Shown here in pieces: positions 1 to 6,867 of a DNA stretch of 12,361 nt (within the stretch, counting starts at the first letter, position 1; every line of letters begins with the position of its first letter). This DNA comes from Rhodoferax sp. GTDB taxonomy: Bacteria > Pseudomonadota > Gammaproteobacteria > Burkholderiales > Burkholderiaceae_C. Both the position numbers and the translations under genes were made by a program. The notes beneath the pieces were generated by a model. That model searched no databases. It was given only the letters and a program-made list of their open reading frames with translations, and was not told where the DNA came from. The stretch is taken from contig JAUXQA010000179.1 in assembly GCA_030683195.1 (NCBI GenBank), positions 1 to 12,361 on the forward strand, given 5' to 3'.

Positions 1-1086
1 GTTCTGCCCCATCACCTCAATGGATTTGGTCCGAAAGTTGTCCATCGCGTCCATGGCTTTGAAGGTCTGATCAAACATCTCTTTCAGTTTCTCCAGCCCC
101 AACATCGGGTTTTGGGCGAACTGGGTGGTTTTGTCGACATGGTTGTTCAATTGGCGTCCCGACTCAGCTAGCAGGTTTTCAATCGAACTGTTGACGCCTG
201 TGAGCATCTCCATCACCTTGATCTGGTTGCCTGTGGCGCGTGCTACGGTCTGGGCGACCGCCAGCGCACTCATGCCGGTGGTGGCTACACGGGTGCAGCC
301 ATTCATCATTTCCCGACCGGTCTTTTTGAGTACGTCAAGGGCCAGGTAGCCGTTGGTGCAGACCGCTTGTTGGGTCATCATGTCCTGCAGGTTTTGCCGA
401 GCATAAAAGAGCACTTCTTGCTGCAAAGCTTTGGCACGGATGGGGTCGGTGGCCTGCAGGCCATCAACTTTGGCGGCCAGTTTGGCGTCCAGGGTTTCAG
501 CAAAGTAGATAGCGGCGGCCAGCTTCTGCATGGCATCCCACAATTTGGTTCGCGTTGCCTCAATATCCACTACGTCACGCTGCATGTCGTCGCGGGCGGA
601 GTAAATTTGTTGCATGCTTTTTTGCAGTTGTGCGCCCGCACTTTGGTACTTGCGAAAGTAGGACTGGAGCTTGTTGCCAAACGGGATCAAACCGAGCAGT
701 TTTTGCGGCTGCAGCAGATCACCTTCCTTGCCGGGATTGAGGTCATCAAGATGACCCCGCATGTCCTGGATGGCCTTATAAGCCGAGCTGTCTTCAACAC
801 CTGCAAAATTGCGCTGCATGAACCGACCCTGCATCAGGCTGGAGGCCACAGAGACCTCCTCGCGGCCCAGGGCAAACGCGCTATCAAGCTTGGCCTTGAA
901 CGCCTCGCTCTGAATGTCTTCCTTGATCAGGCCCTCCATGAAGCGCTCAACTTGGTCGTCCACAGCAGCCTGGGTTTCACGGGGCAAGGGCACCGCTTTT
1001 TTGGCAACGTCCTGAGACAAAGGCGTCAATACCTCGGGCGGCGACAATGTGAATTCTGCAGGGGAGACACTGTTTGCTTCTGACAT
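1..1086 (-). CDS. telA: TelA/KlaA family protein (toxic anion resistance), C-terminus cut by window edge
   Basis: An open frame of 362 codons runs from the ATG at 1086-1084 to base 1 with no stop, so the C-terminal end lies outside the window; family members are roughly 350-400 residues, so probably only a few dozen residues are missing. Family hallmarks visible: LIPFGNKLQSYFRKYQSA at about residues 133-150, a long helical middle rich in Gln, Asp and Lys, and a block at about 236-305 (NGYLALDVLKKTGREM, then SALAVAQTVARATGNQ) that matches the TelA core. No signal peptide or membrane segment is seen, so it is probably cytosolic. The family is named for tellurite resistance on IncP plasmids, but chromosomal members are widespread and their biochemical role is not settled; resistance here is not shown. 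There is no good Shine-Dalgarno sequence before the ATG. It follows dusC after 74 nt on the same strand. No terC, terD or terZ neighbour is visible. Confidence 0.93.
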   Translation of the reverse strand, partial: MSEANSVSPAEFTLSPPEVLTPLSQDVAKKAVPLPRETQAAVDDQVERFMEGLIKEDIQSEAFKAKLDSAFALGREEVSVASSLMQGRFMQRNFAGVEDSSAYKAIQDMRGHLDDLNPGKEGDLLQPQKLLGLIPFGNKLQSYFRKYQSAGAQLQKSMQQIYSARDDMQRDVVDIEATRTKLWDAMQKLAAAIYFAETLDAKLAAKVDGLQATDPIRAKALQQEVLFYARQNLQDMMTQQAVCTNGYLALDVLKKTGREMMNGCTRVATTGMSALAVAQTVARATGNQIKVMEMLTGVNSSIENLLAESGRQLNNHVDKTTQFAQNPMLGLEKLKEMFDQTFKAMDAMDNFRTKSIEVMGQN

Positions 1087-1117
1087 GGTGGCCACTTGTG
1101 GAGTTATTGACAAAGAG

Positions 1118-1126
1118 TTTATAGCA
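1118..1126 (-). promoter_or_regulatory. Possible extended -10 promoter element for telA
   Basis: On the minus strand the 74-nt gap between dusC and telA contains TGCTATAAA, which fits an extended -10 (TGnTATAAT) with one mismatch. It lies about 32 nt before the telA start codon. No recognisable -35 box sits 16-18 nt upstream, as extended -10 promoters can tolerate. If real, telA can be transcribed separately from the dusC unit. This is a pattern match only. Confidence 0.25.
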
Positions 1127-1160
1127 GACAGAAGTCGCTGACTGGGGCTTGCTGCGGTGC

Positions 1161-2174
1161 CTACGTTTGCGACTCATACGGTGGATTCAAATGGGCCGCT
1201 GGCACCCCAACGCTCACCAACCAGTGATTGATAAGCTCCGGCTCATTCAAGGTCCTAAGCGCCAGGTAGGCGGTCTCGGCCTCAGGATATTTGCGCCGCA
1301 AAAAATTGAGCCATTGCTTGAGCCGACCAGCCTGCTGGCGCTTGTCAAGCCGGCTGCAGACCAGCTGCCAAAATTCTGCGATAAGGGGCAACAAGGCAAC
1401 CCAAGTGACGCCCTGATGGAGGGGCACTGACTCCGATGCGCCAGCGCCTGACTTGGTGGCCTCACGAATAGCCAACGCCAGCCCCGGATCAGTCACCATG
1501 CCGCGGCCCAGCATCAGCATTTCGCAACCCGAGGCCTCACGACAGCGCAAAGCGTCCTGCACGGTCCAGATTTCTCCGTTAGCCACCACCGGAATACGTA
1601 CTGCTGCCGCTATGTCGGCCACCCGTTCCCAATAAGCCGGCGGGCGATAAGCATCGGCCTTGGTGCGGGCGTGCACAACCAGCTCATTGGCACCGCCGTC
1701 CTCAATGGCCAGCGCACACTCCACGGCTCGGGAATCGTCATTGAACCCCAGGCGCATCTTGGCCGATACCGGCATGTGCGCAGGCACCGCCCGGCGCACG
1801 GCCGAAACAATGGCGTTCAGCAGTTCGGGGGTATCAAGCAAGGCGGCACCGCCTCCATGGCGGTTCACCACTTTGGCAGGGCAACCAAAATTCAAATCCA
1901 CACCATCAGGCCCCAGGGAGGCCAACACGGCAGCGTTTTCGGCCAGGCACACCGGGTCTGAGCCCAGCAATTGCGCCCGCACAGGCACACCAGACAAGGT
2001 ACGACCGCCATTAAAAAGCTCGGGCACCACACGGGTGAACACGCGCTCGGGCAACAACGTGTTGGTCACGCGAATGAACTCCGAGACGCAGCGATCCACC
2101 CCGCCCACACGGGTCAAAATATCGCGCAGTACAAAGTCCAGCAAGCCCTCCATGGGCGCAAGAAGAATGGTCAT
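1161..2174 (-). CDS. dusC: tRNA-dihydrouridine(16) synthase DusC
   Basis: FMN-dependent enzyme that reduces uridine 16 in the tRNA D-loop to dihydrouridine using NADPH; cytosolic. The 337-residue product is close to the length of E. coli DusC and aligns with it along its whole length from memory. Visible marks: LLAPMEGLLD at residues 4-13 (FMN-binding start of the TIM barrel), CVSEFIRV at 29-36, the active-site segment VDLNFGCPAKVVNRHGGGA with catalytic Cys98, SAKMRLGF at about 137-144, ELVVHARTK, VVANGEIW and MLMLGRG, then the C-terminal helical domain with RLKQWLNFLRRKYPEAE. The EFIRV and GGA variants point to DusC rather than DusA or DusB. It starts 12 nt after the stop of the cyclic-nucleotide-binding gene, suggesting co-transcription, although no strong Shine-Dalgarno sequence precedes the ATG. 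The stop is TAG at 1163-1161. Confidence 0.96.
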   Translation of the reverse strand: MTILLAPMEGLLDFVLRDILTRVGGVDRCVSEFIRVTNTLLPERVFTRVVPELFNGGRTLSGVPVRAQLLGSDPVCLAENAAVLASLGPDGVDLNFGCPAKVVNRHGGGAALLDTPELLNAIVSAVRRAVPAHMPVSAKMRLGFNDDSRAVECALAIEDGGANELVVHARTKADAYRPPAYWERVADIAAAVRIPVVANGEIWTVQDALRCREASGCEMLMLGRGMVTDPGLALAIREATKSGAGASESVPLHQGVTWVALLPLIAEFWQLVCSRLDKRQQAGRLKQWLNFLRRKYPEAETAYLALRTLNEPELINHWLVSVGVPAAHLNPPYESQT

Positions 2175-2186
2175 TTAATAAAGGAA

Positions 2187-2777
2187 TCAGATGGCGGATT
2201 TGTTCTGCCCGACCAGGTCAGCCAGCATTTCACTGGACTCGTGCAGGCGGCTCGCAAGAATGCTGGCAATGTTGCGGTAAATGACTTGGGCACTTTCGGC
2301 ATTTGCATCCACCAGCTCACGGTAAAAACGCATGGTGACGGCATCACGGCTGACCCGGACCGTGGCGGAGCGGACATGGTTGCCCACCAGGGCCATCTCG
2401 CCAAAGCAGTGGCCCGATGTCAGTCGGGCCAAGGTAACTGTTTTGCCGTTACTGAGTTTCTCTACAACGACCTCACCCGCGACCAGCACAAAGAACGAGT
2501 CTCCGATATCACGCTCACTGAAAACAATATCCCCGGCCTTGACGGGCAGGTATTCTGCGACAGAGAGTGTGCGCATCAGGCAGTCTGGGGACATGCCATT
2601 GAAGATGGGAACCTTTTGCTTGATTTTCTCAATGATGGCCGGATCAAGTTTGACCGGGGCCGGACGAACGATGACCTCTGCCCGAACGTTTTCTGCAAAG
2701 ATCTGAACAATGGCGGGGTCGATTTTCATGGAGTCGAATGGTACAGGCCCTGCAAACCAGACACTTTGCGGCATCAT
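2187..2777 (-). CDS. Stand-alone cyclic-nucleotide-binding domain protein
   Basis: A single cyclic-nucleotide-binding domain (CNBD) of the CRP/PKA-regulatory-subunit fold and little else. With the start at 2777 the product is 196 residues. The first 50 or so (including KIDPAIVQIFAENVRAEV) are not assignable; the CNBD starts near IIEKIKQKVPIFNGMS. The phosphate-binding cassette is intact: GHCFGEMALVGNHVRSATV contains the Gly-Glu pair and the Arg that normally contact the cyclic phosphate. After the cassette there is one helix-rich tail (IYRNIASILASRLHESSEML) and no helix-turn-helix, kinase or channel module, so it should act through a protein partner. The frame extends upstream to ATG 2891, but that would overlap the divergent exonuclease gene, so I prefer the tandem ATGs at 2777/2774; ATG 2729 is also possible, and none has a strong ribosome-binding site. 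It precedes dusC by 12 nt. Ligand (cAMP, cGMP or none) and target are unknown. Confidence 0.85.
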   Translation of the reverse strand: MMPQSVWFAGPVPFDSMKIDPAIVQIFAENVRAEVIVRPAPVKLDPAIIEKIKQKVPIFNGMSPDCLMRTLSVAEYLPVKAGDIVFSERDIGDSFFVLVAGEVVVEKLSNGKTVTLARLTSGHCFGEMALVGNHVRSATVRVSRDAVTMRFYRELVDANAESAQVIYRNIASILASRLHESSEMLADLVGQNKSAI

Positions 2778-2817
2778 TTGCTTACATGTAGTCCTGGCCC
2801 CGACTATGATGCCGGGC

Positions 2818-3339
2818 ATGAATCTGCAACCCGGGCAAGACCCATCAACACCGACCGTCCTGGACGTGGAGGCCTCCGGTTTTGGCCGCAACAGTTACCC
2901 GATTGAAGTGGGCTTTGTGCTGCCCAACGGTCATGGGTTCTGCACACTGATTCAACCAGAACCCGAGTGGACCCATTGGGACCCCCAGGCGGAATCTGTC
3001 CACCATATTCCACGCCGATTGCTGCTGGAGCGCGGCCTGCCAGCGACCGAAGTCGCCCGCTTGCTCAACGTTCAGCTGCTGGGGCAAACGGTGTACTCGG
3101 ATGGCTGGGCCAATGATTTCAGCTGGCTGGGCGCACTGTTTGACGTAGCCGGAATGTCGCCCCGCTTCAAGCTTGAGAACCTGCGCTCTCTGTTGCGGGA
3201 GGAAGAAGCTGACCACTGGCATCAGGTCAAGGCCGAAGTGGCTGGCGAGCGCGGCCGGCAGCGTCACCGCGCCAGCTCGGATGCGCGTTTGCTGCAACTC
3301 ACCCTGCAGAGGGTTCGTGTTCGACCGAAGTCGGCATGA
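2818..3339 (+). CDS. DEDDh-type 3'-5' exonuclease-like protein (RNase T / DnaQ fold)
   Basis: A 173-residue protein that shows the four exonuclease motifs in order: LDVEASG with Asp16 and Glu18 (motif I, metal ligands), a central segment YSDGWANDFSWL in which Asp100 fits the motif II aspartate, and RHRASSDARLL with His150 and Asp155 (the H-x4-D motif III of the DEDDh class). The spacing and small size fit a single-domain RNase T/oligoribonuclease/DnaQ-like nuclease, which uses two metal ions to remove 3' nucleotides; whether it acts on RNA or DNA cannot be told from sequence. Ile29-Glu30 after the motif I region (SYPIEVGFV) matches the usual second strand. In-frame ATGs at 2806 and 2809 would add four or three residues; no clear Shine-Dalgarno sequence precedes any of them. 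The gene is head-to-head with the cyclic-nucleotide-binding gene. Confidence 0.86.
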   Translation: MNLQPGQDPSTPTVLDVEASGFGRNSYPIEVGFVLPNGHGFCTLIQPEPEWTHWDPQAESVHHIPRRLLLERGLPATEVARLLNVQLLGQTVYSDGWANDFSWLGALFDVAGMSPRFKLENLRSLLREEEADHWHQVKAEVAGERGRQRHRASSDARLLQLTLQRVRVRPKSA

Positions 3340-3407
3340 CTGTTCAAATTAGCAAGTGGTCCGCGCTGTCCGGGTTTGTACCGCTCATGGAGCCTTGCAT
3401 TGGCTTC

Positions 3408-3413
3408 TATACT
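3408..3413 (+). promoter_or_regulatory. Possible -10 box (TATACT) for the SRPBCC gene
   Basis: TATACT lies 39 nt before the ATG at 3453, in the 113-nt gap after the exonuclease gene. It differs from TATAAT at one position. No convincing -35 hexamer is found 16-18 nt upstream (the best TTG-containing hexamer, at 3376, is too far), so this is a weak assignment. Confidence 0.25.
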
Positions 3414-3452
3414 TTGCCGGGCTAATCACCCATCCCCAAACACGAGCTCACC

Positions 3453-3923
3453 ATGACCATCAACGTACATATCGATCTTGGCTACGAATTTGAAGTCAAA
3501 GCCACCGCCAACGAGGTTTTTGGCGTGCTGGCAGACGTTCCCACCTCTGCCAGTTTCTTTCCAAAAGTTGACAAGCTGGTGGACCTGGGCGGCGGCAGCT
3601 ACCGCTGGGAAATGGCCAAAATTGGCATTGGACAAGTCAACCTGCAGACGATCTATGCATCCAACTATGTATCCGACCAAGCCAAGGGAACGGTGGTGTG
3701 GACCCCCGTCAAAGGCGAAGGCAACGCCCTGGTTTCAGGCAGATGGAAGATCACTGACAAGAAAAAATCGACTTTGGTTGTTCTGAAGATCACAGGCGAC
3801 CTGACCCTGCCTTTTCCGGGCCTGATGAAAATGGTCATTGCACCAGTCGTTGAAGCGGAGTTTGAAAAAATGACCGAGCAATACATCGACAACCTCACCA
3901 AACGGTTCGGCGGCGAGGTCTAA
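3453..3923 (+). CDS. SRPBCC (START/Bet v1-like) superfamily protein
   Basis: A 156-residue protein with the layout of a single SRPBCC helix-grip domain. It has an N-terminal strand followed by the ATANEVFGVLADVPTSASFFPKV motif (residues about 18-40), where a helix packs against the cavity. Alternating strands follow through the middle (SYRWEMAKIGIG, KGTVVWTP, STLVVLKITGDLTLP). A long C-terminal helix (about 128-152, VIAPVVEAEFEKMTEQYIDNLTKRF) closes the hydrophobic pocket. Such domains bind lipids, polyketides or other hydrophobic ligands; no catalytic residues can be assigned and the ligand is unknown. CoxG-like and polyketide-cyclase-like labels are equally possible. The ATG has only a weak upstream GAG. 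The TAA stop (3921-3923) overlaps the stop codon of the convergent yedI gene. Confidence 0.82.
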   Translation: MTINVHIDLGYEFEVKATANEVFGVLADVPTSASFFPKVDKLVDLGGGSYRWEMAKIGIGQVNLQTIYASNYVSDQAKGTVVWTPVKGEGNALVSGRWKITDKKKSTLVVLKITGDLTLPFPGLMKMVIAPVVEAEFEKMTEQYIDNLTKRFGGEV

Positions 3924-4843
3924 TCCGGCGCTCGAAACCGCTGCACCAACGTAACGGCAGCCAGCACCAAAGCACCGGCCAAGATGCCCACAAAGGCATC
4001 AAAACCTAATGCGAGCACAGGCTGAAATGCAGGGCCACCTGCCTGCGTCAAAGCCTCGATCCAGTGGTGTGCTACGGGAACGCCATGGGTCAAAATACCC
4101 CCGCCAACCAGAAACATGGCTATCGTGCCAGCAATTGACAGGCCTTTCATGAGGTAGGGCGCAGCAAACAGGACCCCCAAACCCGTGCTGCGTTTAAAGC
4201 GGGAATACAGGTCATTGCCTGCTTGTTGGCTGAGGTAAAGACCTCCATCGTCCAGCTTGACAATCAAACCAACCAAGCCGTAAACACCCAAGGTCATCAC
4301 AATCGCAATGCCGCTGAGTACAGTGAATTGCGTCATGAACGGGCTGGCCTGCACGGTACCCAGCGTGATGGCAATGATCTCGGCTGAGAGAATGAAGTCC
4401 GTGCGCACAGCACCTTTGATCTTGTCCTTTTCAACTTGCACCAGATCTACGGCAGGGTCCGCCAAGGCCTCGATCAACTCTGCCCGCTCTGTGGCCACTT
4501 GATCCGAGCTGTGCAACCACTTGTGCGCCAACTTCTCAAAACCCTCAAAACACAGAAATGCCCCACCCACCATCAGTAAAGGGGTGATGGCCCAGGGCGC
4601 CAATGCGCTGATGAGCATGGCCGCAGGCACCAGCATGAGCTTGTTCAAAAAAGAACCCTTGCAGACCGCCCACACCACCGGCAACTCACGGTCGGCCCGA
4701 ACCCCGGCCACCTGTTGGGCATTGAGCGCCAGGTCATCGCCCAGAACGCCAGCCGTCTTCTTGGCAGCCACCTTGGTCAGGAGGGCGACGTCGTCCAGTA
4801 CGGTGGCGATATCGTCAATCAACGCGAGCAAGCTACTGGCCAT
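3920..4843 (-). CDS. yedI: DUF808/YedI family inner-membrane protein
   Basis: Multi-spanning inner-membrane protein of the DUF808 family, closely resembling E. coli YedI throughout; its biochemical function is unknown. With the start at 4843 it has 307 residues. Diagnostic blocks: SLLALIDDIATVLDDVALLTKV and AAKKTAGVLGDDLALNAQQV near the N-terminus, VRADRELPVVWAV, a hydrophobic span at about 68-95 (PAAMLISALAPWAITPLLMV) followed by GGAFLCFEGFEK, EKDKIKGAVRTDFILSAEI (138-156), then spans at about 154-166, 174-197, 226-250 and 275-300. The ATG at 4843 gives an N-terminus matching YedI and has GAAAG 9 nt upstream; the ATG at 4852 would add three residues but abuts that purine run. The region between residues 110 and 137 is hydrophilic and variable. 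It is divergent from the KAS III gene and its stop overlaps that of the SRPBCC gene. Confidence 0.93.
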   Translation of the reverse strand: MASSLLALIDDIATVLDDVALLTKVAAKKTAGVLGDDLALNAQQVAGVRADRELPVVWAVCKGSFLNKLMLVPAAMLISALAPWAITPLLMVGGAFLCFEGFEKLAHKWLHSSDQVATERAELIEALADPAVDLVQVEKDKIKGAVRTDFILSAEIIAITLGTVQASPFMTQFTVLSGIAIVMTLGVYGLVGLIVKLDDGGLYLSQQAGNDLYSRFKRSTGLGVLFAAPYLMKGLSIAGTIAMFLVGGGILTHGVPVAHHWIEALTQAGGPAFQPVLALGFDAFVGILAGALVLAAVTLVQRFRAPD

Positions 4844-4929
4844 GGCGGTCATCTTTCAAATTGAGCAGGAATAACAGAACAACATGGATTGTCCTCCTTG
4901 TGAACGCTCAACTCCGGGGCAACTCCGCT

Positions 4930-4935
4930 GATAAT
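4930..4935 (+). promoter_or_regulatory. Possible -10 box (GATAAT) for the KAS III gene
   Basis: GATAAT within GCTGATAATTCG lies 50 nt before the ATG at 4986, in the 142-nt divergent gap with yedI. The best -35-like hexamer at 16-nt spacing (TCAACT at 4908) matches poorly. A similar GCTGATAATC occurs ahead of the 49-residue gene, near 8881-8889. Confidence 0.25.
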
Positions 4936-4985
4936 TCGTGCCACGCGGGAGCATCGCCGCCCCGAAACTTTTCAGGACAACCCTT

Positions 4986-6104
4986 ATGCATCGTGTCGCC
5001 ATCAGCAGCACCGGAATCTACATTCCACCCGAGGTCATTACCAACGAGGAGTTGGTTCTGGCCTTCAACAGCTTCGCAAATCTGGAAAATGAAAAAAACG
5101 CCGCTGACATCGCGTCGGGTGCGGCCAACCCCATCGCGCCATCGAGCGTGGAATTCATTGAAAAGGCCTCGGGCATCCAGCGCCGTTACGTCATGGAGAA
5201 GGCGGGCGTGCTGGACCCACATCGCATGCGCCCGCGCTTGAGGGCACGGCCCGACAGCGAGATCTCGCTCATGGCTGAAATCGGCGTGGCTGCTGCCCGG
5301 GACGCCCTGGCACGGGCCGGCAAAACAGTCGATGACGTCGACGGCGTCATTTGCGCGGCCGCCAACATGCAGCGCGCCTACCCCGCCATGGCCATTGAGA
5401 TTCAGACTGCGCTGGGCATCAAGGGTTTTGGATTTGACATGAATGTGGCCTGCTCGTCGGCCACCTTTGCCATTGAAATGGCCGTCAACTCGGTCAAGAC
5501 CGGTTCGGCTCGGGCGGTGTTGGTGGTCAACCCGGAAATCACTTCGCCACATCTGGCCTGGAAAGACCGGGATTGCCATTTCATCTTTGGTGATGTGTGT
5601 ACAGCCATTCTGGTCGAACGTCTGGACGCAGCGCCTGCCGGGGCCTTTGAGGTTATGGGCACCCGATTGCTCACCACCTTTTCAAACAACATCAGGAACA
5701 ACGCAGGATTCATGTCGCGCAGCGAAGACCGCGATCCGGATGACCGCGATCAACTTTTTTATCAGGAAGGTCGCAAGGTATTCAAAGAGGTGTGCCCAAT
5801 GGCAGCCGAACACATCACCAGCCATTTGGCGGAGCATGGTTTGGTACCTCAGGGCGTGCGCCGGTTCTGGCTCCACCAAGCCAACTTGTCCATGAATCAG
5901 TTGATTGGCCGCAAGTTGCTGGGGCGCGATGCCACAACCGATGAAGCGCCCGTGATTCTGGACGAGTTCGCCAACACGGCCTCGGCCGGCTCCATCATTT
6001 CATTTCACCGCCACCACACCGACTTTCAGACCGATGAGGTTGGTGTGATCTGCTCTTTTGGCGCAGGCTATTCGATAGGCAGCGTGGTGGTGCGGCGGAC
6101 CTGA
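4986..6104 (+). CDS. Beta-ketoacyl-ACP synthase III family enzyme (beta-ketodecanoyl-ACP synthase-like)
   Basis: Thiolase-fold condensing enzyme of 372 residues. The catalytic triad of the KAS III class is visible: Cys156 in NVACSSATF, His297 in WLHQANLSMN and Asn330 in FANTASAGS; the C-terminal GAGYSIGSVV glycine loop is present. It is longer than FabH of E. coli (about 317 residues), with an insert around residues 30-95 containing FIEKASGIQRRYVMEKAGVLDP and a conserved FSNNIRNNAGFMSR segment (232-245). From memory this resembles Pseudomonas aeruginosa PA3286, which condenses medium-chain acyl-CoA (octanoyl-CoA) with malonyl-ACP and so feeds beta-oxidation products back into fatty acid synthesis. 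The substrate here is inferred from that likeness. AGGA at 4974-4977 is 8 nt before the ATG and supports this start; an upstream in-frame ATG at 4938 has no comparable site. No other fab genes flank it. Confidence 0.92.
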   Translation: MHRVAISSTGIYIPPEVITNEELVLAFNSFANLENEKNAADIASGAANPIAPSSVEFIEKASGIQRRYVMEKAGVLDPHRMRPRLRARPDSEISLMAEIGVAAARDALARAGKTVDDVDGVICAAANMQRAYPAMAIEIQTALGIKGFGFDMNVACSSATFAIEMAVNSVKTGSARAVLVVNPEITSPHLAWKDRDCHFIFGDVCTAILVERLDAAPAGAFEVMGTRLLTTFSNNIRNNAGFMSRSEDRDPDDRDQLFYQEGRKVFKEVCPMAAEHITSHLAEHGLVPQGVRRFWLHQANLSMNQLIGRKLLGRDATTDEAPVILDEFANTASAGSIISFHRHHTDFQTDEVGVICSFGAGYSIGSVVVRRT

Positions 6105-6130
6105 GCTGTCTGCGGGTCCGGTGAGCCAGC

Positions 6131-6147
6131 GGCGGGTCAGGCCCGCC
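6131..6147. terminator. GC hairpin between convergent genes, possible terminator
   Basis: GGCGGG and CCCGCC form a perfect 6-bp GC stem with a 5-nt loop in the 49-nt gap between the convergent KAS III and GNAT genes. No run of T follows on either strand, so it is not a standard intrinsic terminator; its position suggests a role at the 3' ends of both transcripts. Confidence 0.35.
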
Positions 6148-6153
6148 AGGGAA

Positions 6154-6681
6154 TCAGCTCAAATCGCGCTTGAGGCGAATCTCTTCGACTTTGACGGTGC
6201 CCACGGGCACGGTCTTGATGCTGGTCATTTCGCGCTTGAAGCCCGCCAGATCGTGAAAACGCAAGGCGCGCTCGTTACCCAGGGGAATCCACAAACTGAC
6301 CTTGGTGCAGCCTTCGTCAATCAGGCCCTCGCGAGCGGCGTCCCACAGCGCCAGACCCACACCCTGACCCCAATGCGAGGTGGCGGCATAGATCGCCCAG
6401 ATTTCACCCATGGTGTTGGGCGTACCCTTGTCGCGCGATCGATCAAATCCTACAAAACCCACCACTGCGCCTTCGTCCAGCGCCACCCAAACCTGTGGCT
6501 CGCTGTACTCAATGGCATCCCGCCAGTAGGCCTGGCTCTTGTCTACAGAAATAGCGGGCATCTGCTCACCTGGCACCACCCCCTTGAAGGCGGCTTGACG
6601 CGCGCTGGCGTGGATCTCGGCAATGACTTTGGCATCTCGCACGGTGGCGAGGCGAACTTCAAAATTGGACGTACTGGACAT
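6154..6681 (-). CDS. GNAT family N-acetyltransferase
   Basis: A 175-residue acetyl-CoA-dependent acyltransferase of the GNAT fold, covering a single domain. Residues 8-30 (VRLATVRDAKVIAEIHASARQ) are the usual N-terminal strand and helix. VWVALDEGAVVGFVGF (64-79) forms the central strands. GEIWAIYAATSHWGQGVGLALW (92-113) is motif A with the pyrophosphate-binding loop G-Q-G-V-G at 105-109. GNERALRFHDLAGFKR (135-150) is motif B. The acceptor substrate (small molecule, peptide or protein) cannot be inferred. It is transcribed away from the cytochrome gene and converges on the KAS III gene 49 nt away. No strong Shine-Dalgarno sequence is seen before the ATG at 6681; the next in-frame Met lies too far inside the domain. 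Confidence 0.92.
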   Translation of the reverse strand: MSSTSNFEVRLATVRDAKVIAEIHASARQAAFKGVVPGEQMPAISVDKSQAYWRDAIEYSEPQVWVALDEGAVVGFVGFDRSRDKGTPNTMGEIWAIYAATSHWGQGVGLALWDAAREGLIDEGCTKVSLWIPLGNERALRFHDLAGFKREMTSIKTVPVGTVKVEEIRLKRDLS

Positions 6682-6825
6682 GGGGCAGGTTTGGAGTGGC
6701 CAAACGAATTAAAAATTGGAGCTAGATTGTCGCCTCAATCAAGCAGAGTCCCCCACGCCCGCCTGATTGCGGCCTCGCTGATACCATTTAGAGCTTGTTT
6801 TTATACTAAATAGCCTCTAGCCGTC

Positions 6826-6867
6826 GATTTATATGCTGACACATAATCAAAAAACATAGCATAAATC
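6826..6867. repeat. Imperfect inverted repeat upstream of the cytochrome gene
   Basis: GATTTATATGCT at 6826-6837 and AGCATAAATC at 6858-6867 are reverse complements apart from a 2-nt bulge, separated by 20 nt that include an A6 run. It sits 25 nt before the cytochrome start codon in a 211-nt AT-richer gap (6682-6892), which also holds TATACT at 6802-6807 and a small ATTTAG/CTAAAT repeat just before and around it. It could be an operator, a leader stem-loop or a remnant of an intergenic repeat. Confidence 0.45.

Noticed and set aside
367..1083. Plus-strand open frame of 238 codons
   Set aside because: Antisense to telA, whose minus-strand frame is continuous over 362 codons with clear family motifs.
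1..1086. A tellurite-resistance operon
   Set aside because: Only the TelA-family gene is present; no terC, terD, terZ, kilA/klaB/klaC-like neighbour is visible, so an operon of that kind is not supported in this window.
1107..1112. TTGACA on the plus strand, a perfect -35 hexamer
   Set aside because: No -10 box 16-18 nt downstream and no plus-strand gene follows.
1971..2906. Plus-strand open frame of 311 codons across dusC and the CNBD gene
   Set aside because: It crosses two well-supported minus-strand genes and its translation shows no family motif.
4908..5579. Minus-strand open frame of 223 codons
   Set aside because: Antisense to the KAS III gene; no recognisable domain.
6121..6813. 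Plus-strand open frame of 230 codons
   Set aside because: Antisense to the GNAT gene, which has intact motifs A and B.
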